Positions 27,019 through 34,698 of a DNA stretch of 64,000 nucleotides are shown piece after piece. The DNA is from an uncultured Lachnospiraceae bacterium (GTDB lineage: Bacteria; Bacillota; Clostridia; Lachnospirales; Lachnospiraceae): the NCBI GenBank assembly GCA_947565425.1, contig CANOFW010000005.1, positions 62,001 through 126,000 of the forward strand, in the 5' to 3' direction. The notes under the pieces were generated by a model that saw only the letters and a list, made by a program, of their open reading frames with translations, had not been told where the DNA came from and searched no databases. Position numbers and translations under genes: made by a program. Each line of letters begins with the position of its first letter. The stretch's first letter is position 1.

Positions 27019-27723
27019 ATGTTACCATATATTGCAGAATTTGTAGGAACCATGATACTGATTCTCTTAGGAGATGGCGTAGTAGCGAATGTAACATTGA
27101 ATAAGTCAGGAATGAAAGGGGCAGGTTCCATTCAGATTACCTTTGCCTGGGGTCTTGCCGTTATGGTGCCGGCGTTTATCTTTGGCGCGGCATCCGGCGC
27201 TCATTTCAATCCGGCATTGACGCTTGCTTTGGCAGTGGACGGAAGCCTTGCCTGGAACCTGGTACCCGGATATATTATAGCACAGTTTGCAGGTGCGTTC
27301 CTGGGCGCTTGTATCGTATACGTTCTGTTCAAGGAACAGTATGACGCGACAGAAGATGCGGCTACCAAGCTCGGCACGTTCTGCTGTGCGCCGTCTATTC
27401 CGAACACCGTATTGAACCTGCTCAGTGAAATTGTTGGTACGTTTGTGCTTGTATTTGCCATCAAAGGACTTCCGGCAGATGCACCGGCTGGCGTAGGCAA
27501 TCTCTTAGTATTTGGAATTATCGTTTCCATCGGTATGTCTTTAGGTGGTCTTACCGGATATGCCATCAACCCGGCGCGTGATATTGGACCTCGTCTGGCA
27601 CATGCAGCTCTTCCAATCAAAGGAAAGGGTAGCTCTAACTTCGGATATGCAGCGATTACGCTTTGTGGACCGATTATCGGCGCGCTCTTGGCAGTTGGCT
27701 TGTACGGAGTAATTCCTTGGTAA
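27019..27723 (+). CDS. glpF: Glycerol uptake facilitator, aquaglyceroporin GlpF
   Basis: A 234-residue membrane channel of the MIP family that lets glycerol cross the membrane by diffusion. Both half-helix signatures are intact: NPA at residues 64-66 in HFNPALT, and NPA at 184-186 in AINPARDIGPR, the aspartate after the arginine being the glycerol-channel mark. Six membrane helices are visible. It stands between glpK and the glycerol 3-phosphate dehydrogenase genes, so uptake, trapping and oxidation are encoded together. Confidence 0.95.
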   Translation: MLPYIAEFVGTMILILLGDGVVANVTLNKSGMKGAGSIQITFAWGLAVMVPAFIFGAASGAHFNPALTLALAVDGSLAWNLVPGYIIAQFAGAFLGACIVYVLFKEQYDATEDAATKLGTFCCAPSIPNTVLNLLSEIVGTFVLVFAIKGLPADAPAGVGNLLVFGIIVSIGMSLGGLTGYAINPARDIGPRLAHAALPIKGKGSSNFGYAAITLCGPIIGALLAVGLYGVIPW

Positions 27724-27729
27724 TTGACC

Positions 27730-27779
27730 TGAGGAGGGACCCAGCGATATGGCATGAGGAGGGACCCAGCGTAGCTGGG
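27730..27779 (+). repeat. 17-base direct repeat plus hairpin in glpF-glpA gap
   Basis: The sequence TGAGGAGGGACCCAGCG occurs at 27730-27746 and again at 27755-27771, a 25-base period. The second copy runs into a CCCAGC/GCTGGG hairpin (27764-27779). A related short repeat, CAAAGAAGTAGA/CAAAGAAGTAAA, is at 27807 and 27850. The 296-base gap to glpA holds no convincing gene. Confidence 0.6.
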
Positions 27780-27885
27780 AGGAGCCCTGATGCCTCGTGC
27801 TGGCGGCAAAGAAGTAGATAGGGAGAGTCCTTAGGTCTCTTGGAACAGACAAAGAAGTAAATAAAGGCATTGTGGAGAGGATGGA

Positions 27886-27936
27886 GAGGCAATGATTACA
27901 CTTCTGGAAAGAGGTGTAACTGTTGCCTCTTTTATA
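27886..27936 (+). terminator. Rho-independent terminator before glpA
   Basis: GAGGCAA pairs with TTGCCTC and TTACAC with GTGTAA inside it, and the stem ends in TTTTAT. It splits the glp cluster: transcripts from the leader may end here, and the oxidoreductase genes may have another promoter or be read only when termination is partial. Confidence 0.7.
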
Positions 27937-28019
27937 CAAAAAGAAACCCTGCGTATTTCTTATTCTATATTTATAAAAGAAATACCCTATTAGTTTTCCA
28001 GGAAGGATAGGTGAATAAT

Positions 28020-29456
28020 ATGTATGATGTAATAATTATAGGGGCTGGTGTATCGGGAGCAGCTTCGGCAAGAGAACTTTCCAAATATAAGCTCAATATA
28101 TGTGTAGTGGAGAAGGAAGAGGACGTTTGCTGCGGGACTTCCAAGGCGAATAGCGCCATCGCACATGCGGGATTTGACGCTGAGAGCGGTTCTCTGATGG
28201 CAAAGCTCAACGTAGAGGGGAATCAGATGATGGAACAACTTTCCCGGGAATTGGATTTTCCGTTTAAACAAAATGGTTCTCTGGTTGTATGTCTCCATGA
28301 GGAAGAACGGCCTAATTTGCAAAAACTCTATGAGAGAGGCGTAGAAAATGGCGTCAAGGATTTGCGCATTATAGATAGGAAAGAACTGGTAGAATTAGAG
28401 CCCAATATTTCGGATGAAGCGGTGGCAGCGTTGTATGCGCCGACCGGCGGCATTATCTGTCCCTTCGGCATGAACATTGCTTTTGCGGAAAATGCGGCGC
28501 AAAATGGTGTGGAATTCAAGTTTAACACAGAAGTGACTGGATTTGAGAAAAAAGAGAATACCTGGCTTGTTAAGACGAACCAGGGAGATTTTGAGACAAA
28601 ATATGTGGTAAATGCAGCAGGCGTTTATGCAGACAAATTCCACAATATGGTGAGCGAAAAGAAGCTGCACATTACGCCGCGTCGCGGAGACTACTGCCTG
28701 CTTGACCGTTCTACGGAAGGGTTTGTCACACATACGATTTTCCAGCTTCCCAGCAAATACGGCAAAGGCGTGCTGGTAACGCCGACTGTTCATGGGAATA
28801 CGCTGGTAGGTCCTACGGCCATTGACATAGAAGATAAAGAGGGAACAAATACAACACAGGCGGGAATTGATGAATTAATTAGTAAGGCAGGGAGCACGGT
28901 AAAAGGGCTTCCAATTCGTCAGGTTATCACTTCCTTTGCTGGTTTGCGTGCACATGAAGATGGGCATGAATTCTATATCGGTGAGGTGGAGGGAGCCAAA
29001 GGCTTTATCGACTGTGCGGGTATTGAATCTCCGGGTCTTACCAGCGCTCCGGCTATCGGCAAAATGGTGGCGGAGATTGTCAGTGGACTTGCAGATGCAC
29101 AAATAAATTCCGACTTTGTAGGTACTAGAAAAGGAATTTTAGACCCTAAGACATTAAGCAATGAGGAACGTGCAGCGCTGATTAAAGAGCATCCGGCATA
29201 CGGAAATATCATTTGTCGCTGCGAAATGATTACAGAAGGAGAGATTATTGACGCAATCAACCGTCCGCTGGGCGCCAAATCTTTGGACGGCGTAAAGCGG
29301 AGGACAAGAGCGGGAATGGGACGCTGCCAGGCTGGATTCTGTTCTCCTCGAACAATTGAAATCCTTGCAAGAGAACGCGGGGTTGACCCGGCTGAAATTA
29401 CAAAATCCGGTGGAAATTCCAAAATTATCGTAGGAATCAACAAAGACAGAATATAG
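28020..29456 (+). CDS. glpA: FAD-dependent glycerol-3-phosphate dehydrogenase (GlpA type)
   Basis: A 478-residue flavoprotein that oxidises sn-glycerol 3-phosphate to dihydroxyacetone phosphate. The N-terminal FAD-binding motif is IIGAGVSGAASARELSKY, the DAO fold runs to about residue 360, and a C-terminal bacterioferredoxin-like [2Fe-2S] domain has CRC and CQAGFC (IICRCEMITEGEI and GMGRCQAGFCSPR). The start at 28020 has TAGGTG 9 bases upstream; a GTG at 28011 is part of that site. It is followed by a second flavoprotein (20 bases) and a DUF1667 protein (3 bases), the clostridial three-part arrangement replacing GlpA-GlpB-GlpC of E. coli. Confidence 0.9.
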   Translation: MYDVIIIGAGVSGAASARELSKYKLNICVVEKEEDVCCGTSKANSAIAHAGFDAESGSLMAKLNVEGNQMMEQLSRELDFPFKQNGSLVVCLHEEERPNLQKLYERGVENGVKDLRIIDRKELVELEPNISDEAVAALYAPTGGIICPFGMNIAFAENAAQNGVEFKFNTEVTGFEKKENTWLVKTNQGDFETKYVVNAAGVYADKFHNMVSEKKLHITPRRGDYCLLDRSTEGFVTHTIFQLPSKYGKGVLVTPTVHGNTLVGPTAIDIEDKEGTNTTQAGIDELISKAGSTVKGLPIRQVITSFAGLRAHEDGHEFYIGEVEGAKGFIDCAGIESPGLTSAPAIGKMVAEIVSGLADAQINSDFVGTRKGILDPKTLSNEERAALIKEHPAYGNIICRCEMITEGEIIDAINRPLGAKSLDGVKRRTRAGMGRCQAGFCSPRTIEILARERGVDPAEITKSGGNSKIIVGINKDRI

Positions 29457-29476
29457 TCGGAAAGCGAGGAAAGAAT

Positions 29477-30754
29477 ATGTTAAGACAAGTTTATGATATT
29501 GTAATTGTGGGCGGTGGTCCGGCAGGATTGGCAGCAGCAGTGTCAGCAAAAAGAAACGGCGTAGAATCGATCCTGGTGTTAGAGAGAGATAAGGAACTTG
29601 GGGGCATTTTAAATCAGTGCATACACAACGGTTTTGGGCTGCATACATTTAAGGAAGAGCTGACTGGCCCCGAATATGCGGGAAGGTTTATTGAGCAATT
29701 AGAAGAAGAAAAAATTGCATATAAATTGAATACAATGGTTATGGATATTTCTGACGATAAAGTTGTCACGGCTATGAATCGGGAGGACGGTATGTTTGAG
29801 ATCCAGGCGAAGGCGGTCATCCTTGCCATGGGATGCCGGGAGCGTTCGCGCGGAGCATTGAATATTCCCGGTTACCGGCCGGCCGGAATATATTCTGCCG
29901 GCACTGCACAGCGGCTTGTCAATATGGAAGGCTACATGCCCGGGCGTGAAGTCGTAATCTTAGGCTCCGGGGATATCGGGTTAATTATGGCGCGAAGGAT
30001 GACTTTAGAGGGCGCGAAAGTAAAAGTGGTGGCGGAATTGTTGCCCTATTCCGGCGGACTCAAGCGTAATATCGTGCAATGTTTAGATGACTTTGGCATT
30101 CCTCTTAAATTGAGCCATACGGTTGTGGACATTGACGGCAAAGAGCGCGTGGAGGGAATTACGATTGCCCAGGTGGATGAGAACCGCAGACCGATTCCGG
30201 GAACGGAAGAGCACTACACTTGCGATACGCTGTTGTTATCCTGTGGTCTGATTCCAGAAAATGAAATCTCCAGCAGTCTTGGCGTTGAGATGAGTCCGGT
30301 AACTTCCGGCCCATTGGTAAATGAGTGTTTGGAAACAAATATTGAGGGTGTATTTGCCTGCGGAAATGTGCTTCATGTCCATGATTTGGTGGATTTCGTC
30401 TCTGAGGAAGCGGGAGCTGCCGGGAAACACGCGGCGGAGTATGTAAAAAACGGCGCCAAGCATCCGTCTTCCGATGCCAAAGACATCCCTATCACTGCTA
30501 CGCAGGGCGCGCGCTATACTGTGCCAAAGACCATCAATCCAGACCGCATGGACGAGAAACATATCGTGCGTTTTCGTGTGGGGGATGTATATAAGAACTG
30601 TTATGTATCCGTATATTTGAATGATCAACGTGTGATTCACAGGAAACGCCCGGTGATGGCTCCGGGGGAGATGGAAGAAGTGGTACTGAAAAAAGAAGAA
30701 TTGGCAGCATTTCCTGATTTGACCCAGATAACTGTTAAAATAGAGGAGGCGTAA
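29477..30754 (+). CDS. FAD/NAD(P)-dependent oxidoreductase, glycerol 3-phosphate complex
   Basis: A 425-residue flavoprotein with two Rossmann motifs: VGGGPAGLAAAVSAK at about residue 10 for FAD, and ILGSGDIGLIMARRM at about 158 for NAD(P)H. The early LGGILNQCIHNGFGLH stretch and the GCRERSRGALNIPG motif match the pyridine nucleotide-disulphide reductase-like partner regularly found beside GlpA in Clostridia. It probably passes electrons from the GlpA flavin to NAD or another carrier. It starts 20 bases after glpA and ends 3 bases before the DUF1667 gene, so the three are almost certainly translated together. It is not homologous in full to E. coli GlpB. Confidence 0.85.
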   Translation: MLRQVYDIVIVGGGPAGLAAAVSAKRNGVESILVLERDKELGGILNQCIHNGFGLHTFKEELTGPEYAGRFIEQLEEEKIAYKLNTMVMDISDDKVVTAMNREDGMFEIQAKAVILAMGCRERSRGALNIPGYRPAGIYSAGTAQRLVNMEGYMPGREVVILGSGDIGLIMARRMTLEGAKVKVVAELLPYSGGLKRNIVQCLDDFGIPLKLSHTVVDIDGKERVEGITIAQVDENRRPIPGTEEHYTCDTLLLSCGLIPENEISSSLGVEMSPVTSGPLVNECLETNIEGVFACGNVLHVHDLVDFVSEEAGAAGKHAAEYVKNGAKHPSSDAKDIPITATQGARYTVPKTINPDRMDEKHIVRFRVGDVYKNCYVSVYLNDQRVIHRKRPVMAPGEMEEVVLKKEELAAFPDLTQITVKIEEA

Positions 30755-30757
30755 AGT

Positions 30758-31117
30758 ATGGAAACAAGAGAATTGATTTGTATCGGCTGTCCAATGGGAT
30801 GCCCTCTCAAAGTAGAAATAAATAATGGCGAGGTATCTTCGGTAACTGGAAATACCTGTAAACGGGGGGATGACTACGCGCGAAAAGAAGTCACAAATCC
30901 CACGAGGATTGTCACAAGCTCCGTGATTGTGGAAGGCGGCAGTTTGGCAGCGGTGTCCGTGAAAACCAAACAGGATATACCGAAAGGGAAAATTTTCGAC
31001 ATTATGAAAGCATTAAAAGGCGTTAAGGTACAGGCGCCCGTCCACATCGGCGATGTGATCGTAAGCAATGTGGCAGATACCGGCGTAGACATCATTGCCA
31101 CCAAAAATGTACTGTAA
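30758..31117 (+). CDS. DUF1667 iron-sulfur type protein
   Basis: A 119-residue protein of the DUF1667 family, with a cysteine cluster C-x-x-C-x-x-x-C in LICIGCPMGCPLKVEI and a further cysteine in GNTCKRGDDYA. These residues probably hold an iron-sulfur cluster. In clostridial glycerol operons this small protein always follows the GlpA-like and FAD oxidoreductase genes, so it is likely an electron-transfer subunit of that complex. The gene starts 3 bases after the previous stop. A terminator follows 10 bases after its own stop. Confidence 0.85.
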   Translation: METRELICIGCPMGCPLKVEINNGEVSSVTGNTCKRGDDYARKEVTNPTRIVTSSVIVEGGSLAAVSVKTKQDIPKGKIFDIMKALKGVKVQAPVHIGDVIVSNVADTGVDIIATKNVL

Positions 31118-31127
31118 TACAGGCACC

Positions 31128-31167
31128 AAATCCCTCCTGCATCATACGGTAATGCAGGGGGGATTTT
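31128..31167 (+). terminator. Terminator of the glp operon whose 3' arm holds the ymxH ribosome site
   Basis: Arms AAATCCCTCCTGCAT and ATGCAGGGGGGATTT pair and end in TTTTT. The 3' arm contains AGGGGGG, the only ribosome-binding site for the ymxH gene that starts at 31169. Read-through RNA would keep that site paired. A CATACGGT element in the loop resembles a sigma-E -10 box; a transcript starting just after it would lack the 5' arm. Confidence 0.75.
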
Positions 31168-31168
31168 T

Positions 31169-31414
31169 ATGCGTCTTTGTGAATTGCGGGAAAAAGAAGT
31201 CATTAATATCTGTAATTGCCAGTGTCTGGGATTTGTGGTTGATGTAGATATTGACGTCTGCACGGGAATGGTGTTGGCGTTGATTATTCCGGGCTGTGGC
31301 AAATGCTGGGGCTTGTTTGGCAGAGGAAATGAGACGGTGATTCCCTGGAAACAAGTGGTCAAAATAGGTCCGGATATCATTTTAGTGGAGATTCCAGAGC
31401 CGCCGCCTAAGTAA
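31169..31414 (+). CDS. ymxH: YlmC/YmxH family sporulation protein (PRC-barrel)
   Basis: An 81-residue protein of the YlmC/YmxH group, small PRC-barrel proteins limited to spore formers. The opening MRLCELREKEVINI and the middle WGLFGRGNETVIPWKQV and KIGPDIILVE are characteristic. Four cysteines (C4, and CNCQC near residues 15 to 19) plus C in GCGKCW suggest possible metal binding. Family members are expressed in the mother cell during sporulation, though their precise role is not known. Its ribosome site lies in the terminator hairpin just upstream, so expression probably depends on a promoter within that hairpin. Confidence 0.85.
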   Translation: MRLCELREKEVINICNCQCLGFVVDVDIDVCTGMVLALIIPGCGKCWGLFGRGNETVIPWKQVVKIGPDIILVEIPEPPPK

Positions 31415-31494
31415 GATAAAATTTTTTATGAATACTTAAAATAAAATGTTCCATACTAAAAATATAGTAAACGATACTTTTAGGAGGAACACTT

Positions 31495-32916
31495 ATGAAA
31501 AAGAAGTTTATATCTATGCTGCTGGCCGCGGCATTGGCGGCGTCACTGGCAGCAGGCTGTGGAAATGGCACTGACAATGGAAATGGGGCGAATGAAAACG
31601 CCGCAGATACGGGAAACAATGACAATGGAAATACTGACACAGGCAATGGTACCGCAGAAAACGACGGCGCTCTGGTGGACAAAGTCGAGGGTTCTGTGTA
31701 TTATTTGAATTTTAAGCCGGAGCAGGCGCAACAGTGGAAGGATTTGGCGCAGGAATACAGCACTGAGACTGGTATTCCGGTCACGATAGAGACTGCGGCG
31801 TCCGGGACATATGAATCTACGTTGAAATCGGAGATGGCAAAAAGTGAGGCGCCGACACTTTTTCAGGTAAATGGACCTGCGGGGCTTGCTTCCTGGAAGG
31901 ATTATTGTTATGACTTAAAAGACAGCGCAGTTTATAAGAACTTAAAGAGTGACGATTTTGCATTAATCAGTGATGATGGACAAGTGCAGGGTGTCGCTTA
32001 TGTGATTGAGACGTATGGTTTGATTTACAATAAGGATATTATTGATGATTACTGTGAAATGGATGGAGCAAAGATTAAGGATGTTTCTGAGATTAATAGC
32101 TTTGCCAAGTTGAAGGAAGTGGCGGACGATATGCAGGCAAAGAGGGACGAACTGGGCATTAAAGGCGTCTTTGCTTCCGCGGGCATGGATTCATCTTCCG
32201 ATTGGCGCTTTAAGACCCATCTGGCAAATATGCCCATATATTTTGAATATGAGGACGAAAAGGTTGGCACAACGGATGCTATCAAGGGAACGTATCTGGA
32301 CGCCTATAAGAATATCTGGGACTTGTATATTACAGATTCTACGGTGGAACCGACAATGATTTCCGGTATGACTGGAGAGGATGCGGCGGCAGAGTTTGCC
32401 ATGGGAGAAGCCGTATTCTATCAAAACGGAACATGGGCGTATAAGGATATCACCGGCAATGATGTGGATGATGATGATATGGGCATGCTGCCAATCTATA
32501 TAGGGGTTGGCGACGAGGCAAACCAGGGGCTTTGTACAGGTTCCGAGAATTATTGGTGTGTCAACAAAAATGCATCTGAGGATGATATTGCGGCTACGCT
32601 TAATTTCTTAGAATGGGTAGTTACCAGTGATCGGGGACGCCAAGTATTCCGGGACGAGATGGGATTTGTGACGCCTTTTACCACATTTACAGAAGAATAT
32701 ATGCCGGAAAATCCGCTGGTGGCTGCGGCGAATGAATATATAGACAGCGGCAAAACATCAGTTCCCTGGGTATTTTCTACGATTCCCTCGGAGGGGTGGA
32801 AAAATGGCGTCGGCAGCGCTTTACTCGAATATGCGCAGGGTACTGGCGACTGGGAAGCTGTAAAGAAAGCGTTTGTTGACGGCTGGGCGTCCGAATACAG
32901 TGCCGTAAACCAGTAA
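31495..32916 (+). CDS. Sugar ABC transporter substrate-binding lipoprotein
   Basis: A 473-residue extracellular solute-binding protein of family 1 (MalE/UgpB type). A signal peptide ends with the lipobox AAGC near residue 20, followed by a low-complexity Asn/Asp/Gly/Thr linker of about 40 residues that tethers the domain to the membrane. The folded part begins near VYYLNFKPEQAQQWKDLAQE and shows the typical MGEAVFYQNGTWAY and the C-terminal SEGWKNGVGSALLEYAQG. It delivers sugars to the two permeases that follow. The malQ gene at the end of the operon suggests maltodextrin or another alpha-glucan oligosaccharide as substrate, which is inference from context. Confidence 0.92.
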   Translation: MKKKFISMLLAAALAASLAAGCGNGTDNGNGANENAADTGNNDNGNTDTGNGTAENDGALVDKVEGSVYYLNFKPEQAQQWKDLAQEYSTETGIPVTIETAASGTYESTLKSEMAKSEAPTLFQVNGPAGLASWKDYCYDLKDSAVYKNLKSDDFALISDDGQVQGVAYVIETYGLIYNKDIIDDYCEMDGAKIKDVSEINSFAKLKEVADDMQAKRDELGIKGVFASAGMDSSSDWRFKTHLANMPIYFEYEDEKVGTTDAIKGTYLDAYKNIWDLYITDSTVEPTMISGMTGEDAAAEFAMGEAVFYQNGTWAYKDITGNDVDDDDMGMLPIYIGVGDEANQGLCTGSENYWCVNKNASEDDIAATLNFLEWVVTSDRGRQVFRDEMGFVTPFTTFTEEYMPENPLVAAANEYIDSGKTSVPWVFSTIPSEGWKNGVGSALLEYAQGTGDWEAVKKAFVDGWASEYSAVNQ

Positions 32917-32967
32917 AAAACTGCCGGAGGGCGGTTGTCTTGGCAGTTAATTTTAAGGGAGGCATTT

Positions 32968-33810
32968 ATGCAGAAATCATTGAAAAGATATTTTCCGATT
33001 TTTGCATTCCCGACATTGGCGGCGTTTACAATTGGATTCTTTATACCCTTTGTGATGGGCATTTATCTATCCCTTTGTAAATTTACCACCGTGGCGGATG
33101 CAAGATTTATCGGCATTGGAAATTATCTGAAAATATTATCCGACAGGACGTTTCTCCATTCGCTCTGGTATACGGCGGCTTTTACAGTAGTGTCAATGGT
33201 GTTGATTAATGTGTTGGCGTTTACGGTGGCAATGCTGCTGACAAAGGGAATCCGGGGAACCAATGCATTCCGCACGGTATTTTTTATGCCAAATTTGATT
33301 GGTGGTATTGTGCTCGGTTATATCTGGCAGCTTTTGCTTAACGGCATCCTGGCAAATTTCCAGAAAACGCTGACGTATAATTCTGCTTACGGATTTTGGG
33401 GATTGGTTGTGCTCATGTGCTGGCAGCAGATTGGCTATATGATGATTATTTATATTTCCGGAATTCAGAATGTTCCGGGAGAGTTGATTGAGGCGGCGAA
33501 GATTGACGGCGCCAAACCAGCGCAGATTTTGTTTCATGTGACCATCCCTATGGTGATGCCGTCGATTACGATCTGCACCTTTCTCACGCTGACGAACGGC
33601 TTCAAGCTTTTTGACCAGAACCTTGCGCTGACGAACGGCGAGCCCTCAAGTATGTCGGAACTTTTGGCGTTAAACATTTTTAATACGTTCTATGGAAGGA
33701 CGGGCTATGAGGGCGTCGGGCAGGCGAAGGCAGTCGTTTTCTTTCTTCTGGTAGCGATGATTGCTATTGTTCAGACGAGGCTTACTAGGACGAAGGAGGT
33801 GCAGCATTAA
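32968..33810 (+). CDS. Sugar ABC transporter permease, MalF/UgpA type
   Basis: A 280-residue inner-membrane permease with six predicted membrane helices and the EAA loop ELIEAAKIDGAKPAQILFHVTIPM near residues 180 to 205. The start at 32968 follows GGGAGGC; upstream in-frame codons from 32935 have no ribosome site. It is the first of two permease genes; the second overlaps its stop by one base (TAATG). Together with the binding protein it forms an importer for a di- or oligosaccharide. No ATPase gene is in this operon. Confidence 0.93.
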   Translation: MQKSLKRYFPIFAFPTLAAFTIGFFIPFVMGIYLSLCKFTTVADARFIGIGNYLKILSDRTFLHSLWYTAAFTVVSMVLINVLAFTVAMLLTKGIRGTNAFRTVFFMPNLIGGIVLGYIWQLLLNGILANFQKTLTYNSAYGFWGLVVLMCWQQIGYMMIIYISGIQNVPGELIEAAKIDGAKPAQILFHVTIPMVMPSITICTFLTLTNGFKLFDQNLALTNGEPSSMSELLALNIFNTFYGRTGYEGVGQAKAVVFFLLVAMIAIVQTRLTRTKEVQH

Positions 33811-34649
33811 TGAATGTCAGGAAAGCAAAATACGGATGGGCATGGAGTATTTTTTTTAGTTTGTTGTCAGTGGCATGGGTATTTCCTATCTTGCTGGTGA
33901 TTGTCAATTCATTTAAGAAGAAAGTGTATATCAGCCGCAAGCCGTTTGAGATTCCGATAGGCAAAATGTTTGTGGAATTTGAGAATTATTTGAGAGGCAT
34001 AGAGAAAATTCAGTTTTTTGACGCCCTGAAAAATTCTTTGTTTATCACGGTATGTTCGGTGGCGGTGATTATCTTGTGCACGTCCATGTGTGCTTGGTAT
34101 ATTTCCCGGGTGAAGTCGGTATTTTCCACGGGAATGTACTATATGTGCCTTTTTTCGATGATTGTGCCGTTTCAGATGGTAATGTTTACGCTGTCAAAAT
34201 TGGCAAATATGTTGCATTTATACAACCCAATTGGTATTATATTAGTGTATCTGGGATTTGGCGCCGGGCTATCGGTATTTATGTTTTGCGGATTTGTGCG
34301 GGGGATTCCTCTGGAGATTGAGGAAGCAGCCATGATTGACGGATGCACGCCAATTCAAACGTTTTTCCGTGTGGTATTTCCAATTTTAAAGCCCACCTGC
34401 ATCACTGTGGCGATTTTGCAGGCGATGTGGATTTGGAATGATTATCTTTTGCCTTATCTGGTGTTGGATATCAAGCGTTATAAGACAATACCCATTGCCA
34501 TCCAATATCTGAGGGGAGGTTATGGCTCTGTGGATATGGGGGCGATGATGGCAATGCTTGTTTTAGCGATTATTCCGATTGTTATATTTTATATTTTCTG
34601 CCAGAAATATATCATTGAGGGCGTGGTGGCTGGCGCGGTAAAGGGTTAG
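33810..34649 (+). CDS. Sugar ABC transporter permease, MalG/UgpE type
   Basis: A 279-residue permease with six membrane helices and the EAA loop LEIEEAAMIDGCTPIQTFFRVVFP, the site that docks to the ATPase. The N-terminal IVNSFKKK segment after the first helix is typical of the MalG class. Its ATG overlaps the stop of the preceding permease gene, implying translational coupling and equal amounts of both subunits. As no ATPase gene is present, the complex probably uses a shared MsmX-like ATPase encoded elsewhere. Confidence 0.93.
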   Translation: MNVRKAKYGWAWSIFFSLLSVAWVFPILLVIVNSFKKKVYISRKPFEIPIGKMFVEFENYLRGIEKIQFFDALKNSLFITVCSVAVIILCTSMCAWYISRVKSVFSTGMYYMCLFSMIVPFQMVMFTLSKLANMLHLYNPIGIILVYLGFGAGLSVFMFCGFVRGIPLEIEEAAMIDGCTPIQTFFRVVFPILKPTCITVAILQAMWIWNDYLLPYLVLDIKRYKTIPIAIQYLRGGYGSVDMGAMMAMLVLAIIPIVIFYIFCQKYIIEGVVAGAVKG

Positions 34650-34698
34650 ATAATATAATAATTGACAAATAGAAACAGTAACAGGAGGTACGCGCATT

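Noticed and set aside
27730-27771. CRISPR-like repeats
   Set aside because: Only two short copies with an 8-base gap, no further units and no cas genes.
27201-27809. Minus-strand open frame of 202 residues opposite glpF
   Set aside because: It is antisense to the clear GlpF gene; the proline- and alanine-rich sequence shows no domain and there is no start signal.
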